This document shows positions 19,011-29,642 of a stretch of 64,000 nucleotides of DNA, piece after piece. The notes under the pieces were generated by a model. The model saw only the letters and a program-made list of their open reading frames with translations, was not told where the DNA came from and made no database searches. Within the stretch, counting starts at the first letter, position 1, and each line of letters starts with the position of its first letter. The translations under genes were made by a program, and so were the position numbers. The DNA is from Mesorhizobium qingshengii (GTDB lineage: Bacteria; Pseudomonadota; Alphaproteobacteria; Rhizobiales; Rhizobiaceae), in the NCBI RefSeq assembly GCF_027563465.1, contig NZ_JAPFQA010000004.1, forward strand, positions 186,001 to 250,000, read 5' to 3'.

Positions 19011-20384
19011 ATGGAAACCAGAGCCAACTACGTCATTGTCGGCATCTTCACGCTGGTTGCGATCCTGGCGGCGTTCGCCTTCGTCTACTGGACGGCGGCG
19101 ATCGGCGACAAGGGCGAGACCACGTTGCTGCGCGTGCGCATCCCGGGCTCGGCTTCCGGGCTTGGCCGCGGCAGTTTCGTGCTGTTCAACGGCGTCAAGG
19201 TGGGCGACGTCAGGCGCGTCTATATCGATGTCGACAATCCGACGGTCGCCATCGCCGACACCGAGATCGACCGCTTGACGCCGATCACCAAGTCGACGCA
19301 GGCCGATATCGGCCTTGCCGGTCTCACCGGGCAGGCCAATATCGAACTCAAGGGCGCCGACCCCAAGGAAGTAAAACTCCTCGACCAAGCAGAGAAGGAG
19401 GGCAAGGTCGCCGAGATCGTTGCCAACCCCTCGGCGGTCACCAACCTCTTGCAGACCGCGCAGAACATCTTCAGCCGCGCCGACAAGGTGCTGACCGAAC
19501 TCGAAGGCTTCACCAAGGATGTCCGCGGACCGCTGACCGACACCGTCAAGAACGTGCAGACCTTCTCCGATGCGCTGGCCAAGAATTCCGACGGGATCGA
19601 CAAGTTCCTATCCAGCGTCAGTGCGCTGTCCGACGAGTTGAAGGGTGTTTCCGGCAAGCTGGATGGCACGCTGAAGGCAGCCGAAGGCCTGCTCAATGCC
19701 GTCGACAAGGACCAGATCAAGAGCATCGTTGCCAATGTCGATACAGTGACGTCAAACCTCAAGGAAACCTCGAAGCAGTTCGACACGGTCATCAAGAACG
19801 TCGATACGGCGGTTGGGTCGGTCAACGATTTCGCCAAGCAGACGCAAGGCACGCTGGCCAAGGTCGACGGCGTGCTGGAGGGCATCGATCCGGCGCAGGT
19901 GCGCACCGCTCTGGCCAACATCCAGAAGGCGAGCGAAAACGCAGACAAGGCTGCCGCGGACATCGCCAAGGTGACCGACAAGTTCGCCAACCGGGCTGAT
20001 GATATCGACCAGACGATCAAGGATGCCAAGCAACTGGCCCAACGACTCAACGATGCCTCGGTGCGTGTCGACGGTATCCTCGCCAAGGTCGACACCTTGC
20101 TTGGTTCGGGGCAGGCCGATGGCGTGATGGCTGACGCCAGGGCTACTCTGAAGTCGTTCAAGCAGGTTGCCGACACGCTGAATGCCCGCCTGGGCGTCAT
20201 AACCGACAATCTGGCGCGATTCTCCGGCCAGGGCCTGACAAACGTCGAGGCGCTGGTGCAGGACAGCCGTCGCTCGATCACCCGCATCGAGGAGGCGGTG
20301 ACCGATCTCAGCCGAAACCCGCAGCGCATCCTTTCGGGTGGTGACGGCGAGGTTCGGCAGTTCGATGGCAGGGCGCGGCGTTGA
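19011..20384 (+). CDS. mlaD: MlaD/MCE domain substrate-binding protein
   Basis: A 457-residue periplasmic protein anchored by one N-terminal membrane helix (about 8-27, YVIVGIFTLVAILAAFAFVYW). The MCE domain follows (about 40-115), with RIPGSASGLGRGSFVLFNGVKVG as its core (key part GLGRGSFVLFNGVKVG). The remaining 340 residues are a long helical, coiled-coil-rich region with repeated DTV/NV/LAKV heptads, as in elongated MCE proteins that form a tunnel across the periplasm. E. coli MlaD is only 183 residues, so this belongs to the longer type. It lies 14 bases after mlaF and is clearly part of the same operon. Confidence 0.9.
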   Translation: METRANYVIVGIFTLVAILAAFAFVYWTAAIGDKGETTLLRVRIPGSASGLGRGSFVLFNGVKVGDVRRVYIDVDNPTVAIADTEIDRLTPITKSTQADIGLAGLTGQANIELKGADPKEVKLLDQAEKEGKVAEIVANPSAVTNLLQTAQNIFSRADKVLTELEGFTKDVRGPLTDTVKNVQTFSDALAKNSDGIDKFLSSVSALSDELKGVSGKLDGTLKAAEGLLNAVDKDQIKSIVANVDTVTSNLKETSKQFDTVIKNVDTAVGSVNDFAKQTQGTLAKVDGVLEGIDPAQVRTALANIQKASENADKAAADIAKVTDKFANRADDIDQTIKDAKQLAQRLNDASVRVDGILAKVDTLLGSGQADGVMADARATLKSFKQVADTLNARLGVITDNLARFSGQGLTNVEALVQDSRRSITRIEEAVTDLSRNPQRILSGGDGEVRQFDGRARR

Positions 20385-20463
20385 CTTCGGCGGCCGCTCG
20401 CCCCAAGAACATGAGCTGCGGATGCGGGTTGATCTTACGATCCGGGGACAACGGGGATCGCGC

Positions 20464-21072
20464 GTGAAGTCGGTGTGGGCGAGAACGAGCGGGTTGACAT
20501 CGGCTGCGGCACTGCTTGCGCTCTCGCTTGCCGGTTGCGCGGCGCTGGGCGGCAAGCCTGCGCCGCTGGATACATTCGAGCTTTCGGCGCCGTCGATCGA
20601 CGCGCACGGCCACAGCCGCCGCCAGATTCTCATTGCCCAGCCCTCCGCGCTCAAGGCGCTGGACAGCCAGAACATCGTCATCAAGCCGTCGGATCGTTCG
20701 ATCCAGTATCTCAAGGGCGCGCAGTGGGCCGACCGGCTGCCGTTGATCGTGCAGGCGCGGCTGGCCGAGACCTTCCAGCGCTCAGGCAGCTTTGCCGGCG
20801 TCGGCAAGCCGGGCGAGGGCCTGGCGATCGACTACCAGGTGATCGTCGAGATCCGTTCCTTCGAAGTGCGCGTCAACGGCGGCGAGCATGCCGAGGTCAA
20901 CCTGTTCGTGCGCATCCTGAACGACCGCAACGGCGAGGTGCGTGCCTCCAAGAGCTTCACCGCATCCGCGCCCGTTTCAGGCAGCGGCAATCCCGCCTAT
21001 GTCAACGCGCTCGACAATGCTTTCGGGGATGCGGCCAAGCAGATCGTGCGCTGGACCGATTCGGTGATCTGA
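20464..21072 (+). CDS. ABC-type transport auxiliary lipoprotein (PqiC/YmbA-like)
   Basis: A 202-residue outer-membrane lipoprotein candidate. The signal peptide ends in a lipobox, LSLAGCAAL, with the lipidated Cys near residue 26. The mature part has the auxiliary lipoprotein fold (PF03886-like): an RRQILIAQPSALKALDSQNI strand region and WADRLPLIVQARLAETFQRS helix. It probably docks the MCE protein to the outer membrane, as PqiC does for PqiB. A GTG at 20464 follows GGGGATCGCGC and is taken as start; an ATG at 20422 is a plausible alternative giving a longer signal peptide. It ends the operon and is followed by a strong terminator. Confidence 0.85.
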   Translation: MKSVWARTSGLTSAAALLALSLAGCAALGGKPAPLDTFELSAPSIDAHGHSRRQILIAQPSALKALDSQNIVIKPSDRSIQYLKGAQWADRLPLIVQARLAETFQRSGSFAGVGKPGEGLAIDYQVIVEIRSFEVRVNGGEHAEVNLFVRILNDRNGEVRASKSFTASAPVSGSGNPAYVNALDNAFGDAAKQIVRWTDSVI

Positions 21073-21179
21073 TCTCCGTAAGGGCTTGATCGCGCAACGC
21101 TTGTGAAAACGCCAATGCCGGAGGCCCTGCAAGGGACGCGGTGCCGCGGACGCGCCAACACAACAAATCGATCGAAATG

Positions 21180-21208
21180 AAAAAGGCGGGAAATTTCCCG
21201 CCTTTTTT
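21180..21208. terminator. Bidirectional intrinsic terminator
   Basis: A near-perfect hairpin, AAAAGGCGGG paired with CCCGCCTTTT around an AAATTT centre, has an A-run on the left and a T-run on the right. It therefore serves both the + strand lipid-transport operon and the minus-strand giant gene ending at 21228. Confidence 0.92.
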
Positions 21209-21227
21209 GTCTGTTGCAGGACCGTGC

Positions 21228-24200
21228 CTAGTGCAGGCGGCCGCTGGCATGGGCCAACATGGTGTAGACCTTGCCGGTGTCCGACGTCAGATAGGTCTGC
21301 GCCATGATGTTGTCGCGGTCGTTGCGCGCGACATCCTTGAGCAGCTTCTCGAAATCGTCGCAATAGCGGTCGACGGCGGCGCGGAACTCGGCCTCCGCCT
21401 GATACTTGCGGCGGATCTCGTCAAACGTCTGCTGACCCTTCAGCGTGTAGAGCCGCCGGGTGAACACGTCACGCTCGCCGCGCCGATAGCGGTTCCACAA
21501 CTCGATCGAAGCGTCGTGGTCGATGGCCCGCGCGATATCGACGGACAGCGAGTTCAGCGATTCCACGACGTGCAGCGGCGAGCGCTGGGCAGGAGCCGCG
21601 CGCGGCGCTTCCGCTGGCGTTGACGGCCTGGCTTCCTCTTCGCGCGATGCTCCGCTCAGCAGATCACGGACCCAGCCGCCTTGCGGCGTACGGGCGCTGG
21701 CGTCGGCACGCTGGCGCGGTGCCGCCTCGGCCGGACGCTCGAGGTCGAGCGTGCCGCGCAGCGCGGGGCCGCCCAACGGTGCCTGAGGTGTGCGAAGCTC
21801 CGGCTGTGGTGCCGGCGCGCGACGCGGTGGCTCCGGGGCGCGTGCGGTTGGCGCTTGCGGCGCCGGGCGCAGATTGCGCGGTTCAGAGGTATCGCCGCCG
21901 CGGCCGGACTTCGCAACGATGTCCGAAAGCTCTTTCAAGGCGTTGATCTGCTCGGAAACGGCACGGCGGATGGCCGAGGTCGATTCCTTTGCCTCTTCCG
22001 GCATCTCGATGACGCCCTTCTTGAGTTCGGCGCGGGTGAGGTCGAGCTCGCTCTTGATCGAGCCCGCGGTGCGGCGCATCTCCTCGGTCGCATCTGCGAA
22101 GCGCTTGGTTGCCGAATCGACGACATCGGTGATGGCGTTGCGGATCTTGTCGGCCGACTCCATCGTCTTGCCCTCGGCGTTCTGCAGCGTCTGGCCGACG
22201 AGGCTCTCGAACGAGCGCATGACCCTTTCGAGATCTTCCGACTTCTTGACCAGGCCGACTGCGAGGTCCTCGAGCGACGATTGCCTTTCGAGCGTGTGCT
22301 CGAGATTGCTCTGGGCCGAGCTCAGCAGGTCCGAAGCACTGGACAGCAGGCGGCTGTGTTCGTCGAACTTGGTGGCGATCGAGGCGACCTCGCGCAAGGT
22401 GGACGAAGACAGTTCCGTCAGCCTCGTCGTGTTCGAATCGACCAGCCGCGCCGAGCTGGCAAAGGTCTGCGCGGCCTTCTCCGTGGTGGCGGCGAAGCTT
22501 TGCGTGCTGCCGCTGAGCCGTTCGTCGACCTGGCCGAGATTGACCGCGGCCTGGTCGATCAACTGACCGAGCTGCGAGCTGGACTTGGTCATGCGGCCAA
22601 TGAGGTCGGCGACGCTGTCGGACAGCGACGAGCGGGCGCCTTCGACGGCCGACAGCGTCTCGGCCGTGCGGCTGGCGAGCGCGTTGACCAGTGCGGCATT
22701 CTCGCTGCGCAGCTTTTCCGTGGCGCGTTCGGTGACCTCTTCCATGCTCTTTTGCAGTTCCGAGCCGCCCTGGGCGAAGCGCTCGACCAAAGGCCGCGCG
22801 GTTTCGTCGAGGATCTTCGACATTTCGGCCGAGCGCGCCGCGAGCATGGTGTTGAGCTCGCGGGTGTTGGCGCCGATGGTCTTGGCGGCGTCGTTGGTGC
22901 TCTGGCCGATATGCTGGCCAACCGCGGTGAAGGTCTCCGCGATGACGTTGGCGCGCGACACGAGTTGCGCCTCGGCATTCGACACCTGCTCGTTGAGCTT
23001 CTGGCCCATCGTCTCGGCCGTGTAGGCGAGACGATTCTCGACTCCGGCGATCTGCTCCTCGACACGGGCGGCCGCGGCCGCCGCGCTCGATGCGAGCCGC
23101 TCGTCGGCACCGGCAAGCGCCTGTTCGATCTCGCGGGCATGGACGGCCAATTCCTGGCCGGTCTGCCGTGCGCGGTCGGCGACCCTCTGCTCGGTGCTGG
23201 CGAAAGCACCGACGATGGTCTCCGCATGCTCGCCGATCGTCGACGTGCTGCTGGTGATGCGCGAGACAAGGCGCTGATCGGCATCGTCGAAGATGCGGCC
23301 GATCTCCGACGCGCGGCTCGACAGCGCTTCGGAACCTTCGGCGATGCGCGAGACCAGCTGCTGGTCGGCGGCGTCGAAGATGCGGCCAAGGTCCGATGCA
23401 CGTGCGGCAAGCGCTTCGGCCGATTCGCCGATGCGCATGCCGAGCCGCTGGTCGGCGCTTTCGAAGTTGCGCAGAATGTCGCCGGCGCGCGCGGCAAGCG
23501 ACTGTGCCGTTTCGACGGCGCGGGCGACCAGCTTCTGGTCCGCCATGTCAAAGGTGCCGGCAATCTCACTTGCGCGAGCGGCCAGTTGATCGGCGGTTTC
23601 ATGGGCGCGAGCCAGCAGCGAACTGGAGGTGTCGTCCGCGCGGGCAAGAAGGGCGTTCGACGTGTCTTCCGCACGGGCGTGCAGGCGACGATCGGCCTCC
23701 TCGAAGGTGCGGGCGATGTCTTCGGCCCTCGCCAGCAGGGCAGCGGAGGTCTGCTCGGCGCGCTCGGCGATCCTGCGGTCGGCGTCGCTGAACGCCGCAC
23801 CGGCCTGCTCATGCAGCGTGCTGGTGACTTCCAGGACCTTTTCGCGCAACGCGCCGGCAACGAAGACCGCACTCTTCTCGAGCACGCTGCGGACGTTGTC
23901 GACACCCGTCGAGAGCGCCCGCTCCATGGTGCCGGCGCGTTCCTCGATGATGCCGGTCTGGCGGCTGAACGCCTGCTCGATCTTCTCGACGTCGGCGGCG
24001 ATCGCATCGGAAATGCCGGTGCTTCGGGCGGCGATCTGGTCGATGTGGCCCGACAGCGAGCGGTCGACGTCCTTGCGGGTCTCTGCGAGCTTGCCGAGAT
24101 CGTCTTCCAACGCGCGGCTCAGCATATTGCGGCCTTCGGCCAGCTTGCCGACATGTCCGGCGACGATGTCGTCGATGTCGCCGCGGCTTTCGGTCAGCTT

Positions 24201-27200
24201 CTGCAGGTCGGCTTCGAGGGCGCGCTTGAGAATGTCTCGGCCCTCGGCCAGCTTCTCCACCTGACCAGCGACCAGGCCGTCGATGCTGGAGCGGCTTTCG
24301 GCAAGCTTGGCCAGATCGGCTTCTAGCGCCCGCTTCAGGATATCGCGGCCTTCGGCCAGCTTCTCGACCTGGCCGGCGACCAGACCATCGATGCTGGAGC
24401 GGCTTTCGGCCAGCTTGGCGAGGTCGTCCTCAAGCGCCTTCGATAGGGTCGAACGCTCCTGAACAAGCCTTTCCGCGTGGTTGTTGACGAGACCGCCGAC
24501 GTTTTCAAGATCAGCCTGGAGCGCCTTCGACAGCGTCGAGCGGTCCTGGGCGAGCCGTTCGGAATGGCTGTTGACCAGGCCGTTGACGCTTTCGAGGTCG
24601 GCTTCGAGCGCCCGCGCGAACTGTGCCCGGTCGTCGATCAGTTTCTGCGATTGGTCGGCAACGGTGCCCTTGACCGCATTGAGGTCGGCTTCCAGCGCCC
24701 GCCGCAGGATGTCGCGGCCCTCGGCCAGCTTCTCGACCTGGCCGGCGACCAGCCCGTCGATGCTGGAGCGGCTTTCGGCCAGCTTGGCGAGGTCGTCCTC
24801 GAGTGCCTTCGACAAGGTCGAGCGATCCTGAACGAGCCTGTTCATGTGATCGGCGATGACGCTGTTCACATTCTGCAGGTCGGTTTCCAGGGCCCGCGAA
24901 AGCTGCCCGCGATCGTCGGCCAGCTTTTCCGACTGGCTGGCGATGACGCCCTTGATCGTGTTGAGATCGGATTCCAGCGCACGCTTGAGGATATCACGGC
25001 CCTCGGCCAGCTTCTCGACCTGGCCGGCGACGAGGCCGTCGATGCTCGAGCGGCTCTCGGCCAGCTTGGCAAGGTCGGCCTCAAGTGTCTGCGACAGCAG
25101 GCCGCGGTCTTCGGCCAGCCGCCCTGAATGGCCCTCGATCAGGCCACGTATGCCGGACAGATCATTGTCGAGCGAGCGGGAAAGCTGCGTCCGGTCCTCC
25201 GCCAGCTTGGCGGAATGGGTTTCGATGAGGCTCTTGATGCCGATGATGTCGTTTTCCAGCGCCTTGGCGAGCACGGCGCGGCCCTCGGCGATCTTCTCGA
25301 CCTGGCCGGCGACGAGGCCGTCGATGCTGGCGCGGCTGTCGGACAATTTGCCGAGATCAGCCTCCAGCGCGCGCGACAGGATGTTGCGGCCTTCAGCCAG
25401 TTTTCCGACGTGTCCGGCAACCATTTCATCAATGATCGTGCGGGCTTGCACCAACTTCCCGGAGTCTTCGTTCAAGGCGCTGGAAAGCCTGTTGCGGCCT
25501 TCTTCCAGCCTTTCGAGATGGCCGCCCAGCGACGCGTCGATGGCTGCCCTCGATTCGTTGACCTTGCGCAGGTCCTCCTCGAGCGCGCGCGAGATCAGGT
25601 TGCGGCCTTCGGCCAGCTTCTGCACCTGGTTGGTCACCGCCGCATCGATGCCGGCGCGGCCCTCGGCGAACTTCGCCAGGTCGGCCTCCATGGCCGCGGC
25701 CATGCGCTCGCGGCTTTCGGAAAGCTTGCGGCTGTGGTTTTCCACGGCTTCCTCGATGCCGACGCGGGCATCGGCAAGCCGCTGGATGTCGCTGTCGAAG
25801 GAGCGCGACACGACATGGCGCGCCGCTTCCATGCGGCCGGCGAAATCGCTGGCGCGGGCTTCGAGCATGGAGGAGGTGGACATGACGATGTCGGCCATGT
25901 CGGCCCCGATCTGGGTCTTGCCCTGATCGATCATCGCCGACAGCGTGTCCTTGCTCTCGGCAAAGGTATGAGCGATTTCGCGGGCGCGTTCGACCAACGT
26001 CTCGTTGATCTGGCGGGCGCGGGCCTCGAGCGCCGCGTTGAGCTTCTGCGTTCCGGTGTCCAGCGCCTCGGCGCGGGTCTGGAATTCGCTGATCAGCGCC
26101 TGGCCGCGTTCGGCCAGCGTCCGCTCGATGCCGCTGAGGCTGGCTTCGAATTCGGAACTCAGCGTGCGCGCGGCACCGCCAAGCAGCGACACCATGCCGG
26201 TGGTGCGATCGTCGAGCAGGTCGGTCAACGACCGTGTCAGGCCGTCCGTGGTGTCCGTCAGCTTGGCAATGCGCGTATCGAGAAGGCTGGCGAAGGCCTC
26301 GCCCGAGGTCGACAGCCGGTCGGTGATCGAATCGAGCCGGCCTTCCACCGAATCGAAGATCGACATCGAGCTTTCATTGATACGGTCGATAAGGGTGTCG
26401 CCGGAATTGGTGATCGTCATCGACAGCTTGGTCGAAGCATTGAGGATGCTGTCGCGGATGATGTCGCTGGCGGCGCCGATCTCGTCCTTCAGCGTCTCGT
26501 GCGCCCCGGTGATCGAGGCGCGGACCCGCTCGGCGTGGGTGACAACGGCTTCGCGCTCGCTGCCGAGCCCGTCGACGAGCGAACGGATGCGGGATTCGTT
26601 TTCCGAATAGGAGCGTTCGATCTGGTTCACTTCGCTGTGGACCAGCGTTTCCAGCTCGACGGCGCGGGCAAGGGTGCGTTCGATGCCTTCGCCCATGGCC
26701 GCGACTTCGCGACGGACGGCCTGGCCGATCATCATGACGCGGTCCTGGGCAAGGTTTTCCGGCTCGGTCAGGCGGAACGCCACTTCAGTCATCGACTGGG
26801 CGGCAATGCGCATTTCCTGGGCGCGGCGAATCATCGCCGCAAAGGCCCAGAACAGGATGACGGGCACAATCGCCGCGACCGCCAGGCCGATCAGCTCGGG
26901 ACGGGCAAAAAACTGGTCGAGCGTACGGATCCTCCAGATGCTCGGCCCGAAAAGGAGATTGGCCAATCCGCCGGCGCCGGCGATCCAGGCGAGCGAGACA
27001 AAGGCAACAACCCAGTAAATGGTGTTCGAGGCGCGCCTGTTGAGGCTGTGAAGGAGCGTCTTGTAGTCCTTCTGGCGATCGTCATTGGCTGGCGCGAAAC
27101 CGGCGGGCTGGGCGCCATTGCGTGTTTCAACGGGACGTAACTCGGCAGGCTTGGCCTGGGGCGCGGGTTTCGCGGCCTGGCTCTGATTGACGGCGGGCGC

Positions 27201-27395
27201 CGGCTTCTGATTGCGTCCCTCACGCGCCAATTCGTCGGCGGCCTGGGATATCTGCGCCTCCAGATCTTCCATCGAAGCCGCGATGTCAAGGTCGCCGCTG
27301 CCGATATCGCCGCTGAGGTCGATATCGAGCGCCTTTTCCAGTTCCCTGGCCACGTCGCTGTCGAGAGTTCTCGTCGTCGTTGGTTTCTTCGCCAT
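21228..27395 (-). CDS. rgsE: Giant coiled-coil membrane protein, probable growth-pole-ring protein (GPR/RgsE-like)
   Basis: A 2055-residue protein with an acidic, Pro-rich cytoplasmic N-terminus (1-120), two membrane helices (about 126-148 and 168-189) and some 1500 residues of helical, apolipoprotein-like repeats. A second Pro-rich, disordered linker (about 1830-1960) and a conserved C-terminal domain of about 90 residues ending NIMAQTYLTSDTGKVYTMLA follow. Size, architecture and taxon match the Growth Pole Ring protein of Agrobacterium (about 2115 residues) and RgsE of Sinorhizobium, needed for polar growth. The middle (about 690-1110) contains near-identical 37-residue units built on LAESRSSIDGLVAGQVEKLA and EGRDILKRALEADL. 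The identification rests on architecture, not on alignment. The gene stands alone, and its upstream region carries a tandem duplication. Confidence 0.78.
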   Translation of the reverse strand: MAKKPTTTRTLDSDVARELEKALDIDLSGDIGSGDLDIAASMEDLEAQISQAADELAREGRNQKPAPAVNQSQAAKPAPQAKPAELRPVETRNGAQPAGFAPANDDRQKDYKTLLHSLNRRASNTIYWVVAFVSLAWIAGAGGLANLLFGPSIWRIRTLDQFFARPELIGLAVAAIVPVILFWAFAAMIRRAQEMRIAAQSMTEVAFRLTEPENLAQDRVMMIGQAVRREVAAMGEGIERTLARAVELETLVHSEVNQIERSYSENESRIRSLVDGLGSEREAVVTHAERVRASITGAHETLKDEIGAASDIIRDSILNASTKLSMTITNSGDTLIDRINESSMSIFDSVEGRLDSITDRLSTSGEAFASLLDTRIAKLTDTTDGLTRSLTDLLDDRTTGMVSLLGGAARTLSSEFEASLSGIERTLAERGQALISEFQTRAEALDTGTQKLNAALEARARQINETLVERAREIAHTFAESKDTLSAMIDQGKTQIGADMADIVMSTSSMLEARASDFAGRMEAARHVVSRSFDSDIQRLADARVGIEEAVENHSRKLSESRERMAAAMEADLAKFAEGRAGIDAAVTNQVQKLAEGRNLISRALEEDLRKVNESRAAIDASLGGHLERLEEGRNRLSSALNEDSGKLVQARTIIDEMVAGHVGKLAEGRNILSRALEADLGKLSDSRASIDGLVAGQVEKIAEGRAVLAKALENDIIGIKSLIETHSAKLAEDRTQLSRSLDNDLSGIRGLIEGHSGRLAEDRGLLSQTLEADLAKLAESRSSIDGLVAGQVEKLAEGRDILKRALESDLNTIKGVIASQSEKLADDRGQLSRALETDLQNVNSVIADHMNRLVQDRSTLSKALEDDLAKLAESRSSIDGLVAGQVEKLAEGRDILRRALEADLNAVKGTVADQSQKLIDDRAQFARALEADLESVNGLVNSHSERLAQDRSTLSKALQADLENVGGLVNNHAERLVQERSTLSKALEDDLAKLAESRSSIDGLVAGQVEKLAEGRDILKRALEADLAKLAESRSSIDGLVAGQVEKLAEGRDILKRALEADLQKLTESRGDIDDIVAGHVGKLAEGRNMLSRALEDDLGKLAETRKDVDRSLSGHIDQIAARSTGISDAIAADVEKIEQAFSRQTGIIEERAGTMERALSTGVDNVRSVLEKSAVFVAGALREKVLEVTSTLHEQAGAAFSDADRRIAERAEQTSAALLARAEDIARTFEEADRRLHARAEDTSNALLARADDTSSSLLARAHETADQLAARASEIAGTFDMADQKLVARAVETAQSLAARAGDILRNFESADQRLGMRIGESAEALAARASDLGRIFDAADQQLVSRIAEGSEALSSRASEIGRIFDDADQRLVSRITSSTSTIGEHAETIVGAFASTEQRVADRARQTGQELAVHAREIEQALAGADERLASSAAAAAARVEEQIAGVENRLAYTAETMGQKLNEQVSNAEAQLVSRANVIAETFTAVGQHIGQSTNDAAKTIGANTRELNTMLAARSAEMSKILDETARPLVERFAQGGSELQKSMEEVTERATEKLRSENAALVNALASRTAETLSAVEGARSSLSDSVADLIGRMTKSSSQLGQLIDQAAVNLGQVDERLSGSTQSFAATTEKAAQTFASSARLVDSNTTRLTELSSSTLREVASIATKFDEHSRLLSSASDLLSSAQSNLEHTLERQSSLEDLAVGLVKKSEDLERVMRSFESLVGQTLQNAEGKTMESADKIRNAITDVVDSATKRFADATEEMRRTAGSIKSELDLTRAELKKGVIEMPEEAKESTSAIRRAVSEQINALKELSDIVAKSGRGGDTSEPRNLRPAPQAPTARAPEPPRRAPAPQPELRTPQAPLGGPALRGTLDLERPAEAAPRQRADASARTPQGGWVRDLLSGASREEEARPSTPAEAPRAAPAQRSPLHVVESLNSLSVDIARAIDHDASIELWNRYRRGERDVFTRRLYTLKGQQTFDEIRRKYQAEAEFRAAVDRYCDDFEKLLKDVARNDRDNIMAQTYLTSDTGKVYTMLAHASGRLH
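24040..25660 (-). repeat. Tandem coding repeats inside the giant coiled-coil gene
   Basis: The DNA encoding the LVAGQVEKLAEGRDILKRAL unit recurs almost identically at about 24238-24315, 24350-24424, 24716-24790, 25000-25074 and 25279-25352, with more diverged units between and around them. The near-identity of the DNA over silent positions suggests recent duplication or gene conversion among units. Confidence 0.8.
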
Positions 27396-27417
27396 GCCTT
27401 CGCTACCCTGTACTAGC

Positions 27418-27551
27418 TGCCGCGGGCTTATAATTCTGTTTGTCGTACCCCCGCGCAGGAGGCTGAAAATGGACCCTCGTATCGTGCCGCGGGCTTATAA
27501 TTCTGTTTGTCGTACCCCCGCGCAGGAGGCTGAAAATGGACCCTCGTATCG
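27418..27551. repeat. Perfect 67-bp tandem duplication upstream of the giant gene
   Basis: Bases 27418-27484 are repeated exactly as 27485-27551. Each unit begins TGCCGCGGGCTTATAATTC and ends ACCCTCGTATCG. The copies lie 23-156 bp upstream of the start codon of the giant gene and therefore in its promoter or leader region. Each unit contains TATAAT on the + strand and an AATTATAAG stretch on the minus strand, but no matching -35 box at proper spacing was found. Confidence 0.95.
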
Positions 27552-27733
27552 TAATGACACAGGGGGGTAAAGAAAACATGCATTCCGCGAGATACGTAAA
27601 ACTTTAAATATAAGGTTAACAGAACCGTGATTCCGGCGCCGCTTTCGCAACATTTTTCCGGGCCACTCATTAACCCGTTGTGCATTGGATTCGCCTAGGT
27701 TTTCGGCGGTCGAACAAACGGAGTTCCAAATTC
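27552..27733. other. AT-rich intergenic region between divergent genes
   Basis: This lies between the duplicated block and the Hpt gene. It is clearly AT-rich around 27590-27625 and probably contains divergent promoters. A TTAA/TTAAC pair at 27604-27620 resembles a CtrA site but with eight instead of seven bases between the halves. No terminator was seen. Confidence 0.4.
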
Positions 27734-28102
27734 ATGCGTGGCGAAAACGGCGTTGCCTTTTCAATGCCCGGGGGCGACGTATCCGGTCCAAGGCGATCAC
27801 GGCCGGTCGATTTGGCACATCTTGCCCGCCAGACGATGGGCGACCGCAGCCTCGAACAGGAGGTGCTGGCGCTCTTTGTACAACAGGCGCTGTCGGTGCG
27901 CGACAGAATAGTCGACGCCAATATCAAGGACCGCCTGCTGCTCGCGCACGGGCTGAAGGGATCGGCACGGGGCGTGGGTGCCTTTGCCATTGCCGATTGC
28001 GCCACCGAGATCGAGCACCGGCCGGAAGACGATCAGACGCTCAGGCGGCTTGGTAGGCTGATCGACGAAGTGCGCGATTTCATAGCCGCCATCAATCGCT
28101 GA
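27734..28102 (+). CDS. Hpt (histidine phosphotransfer) domain protein
   Basis: A 122-residue protein consisting essentially of one Hpt domain (about 25-120). The phosphorylated His is His72 in LLAHGLKGSARGVGAFA, the H-x-x-K-G-S/A motif of Hpt helices. Such proteins relay phosphate between hybrid kinases and response regulators. No kinase lies next to it; the hybrid kinase CckA is 15 kb away, but its known partner ChpT has a different fold. The start at 27734 has GGAG ten bases upstream; the frame open from 27680 adds nothing conserved. Confidence 0.85.
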   Translation: MRGENGVAFSMPGGDVSGPRRSRPVDLAHLARQTMGDRSLEQEVLALFVQQALSVRDRIVDANIKDRLLLAHGLKGSARGVGAFAIADCATEIEHRPEDDQTLRRLGRLIDEVRDFIAAINR

Positions 28103-28202
28103 GCCCGGTTTGCGGAAAAACGTCAGGGAGCGGCGCTTTCGCGCGGCAGTTGACTTGTCTGCCGGAGTGATTATCTCGGCTGAGACTCCCTTCAGGTGAC
28201 AA

Positions 28203-29638
<1,436 letters not shown>

Positions 29639-29642
29639 GCTC

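Noticed and set aside
24040..25660. Regularly spaced near-identical repeats that could suggest a CRISPR array
   Set aside because: The repeats are in frame within a coding sequence, about 111 bp or multiples apart, not short palindromic units with unrelated spacers; no cas gene is present.
21681..27140. Long + strand frames (881 and 670 codons) opposite the giant coiled-coil gene
   Set aside because: They are shadows of the repetitive gene; their own apparent repeats mirror its coding repeats.
27496..27501. TATAAT in the 67-bp duplication as a -10 box
   Set aside because: No -35-like hexamer lies 16-18 bases upstream on either strand, so a promoter cannot be claimed.
27604..27620. CtrA-like site TTAA-N8-TTAAC upstream of the Hpt gene
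   Set aside because: The accepted spacing is seven bases; one base too many makes this weak evidence.
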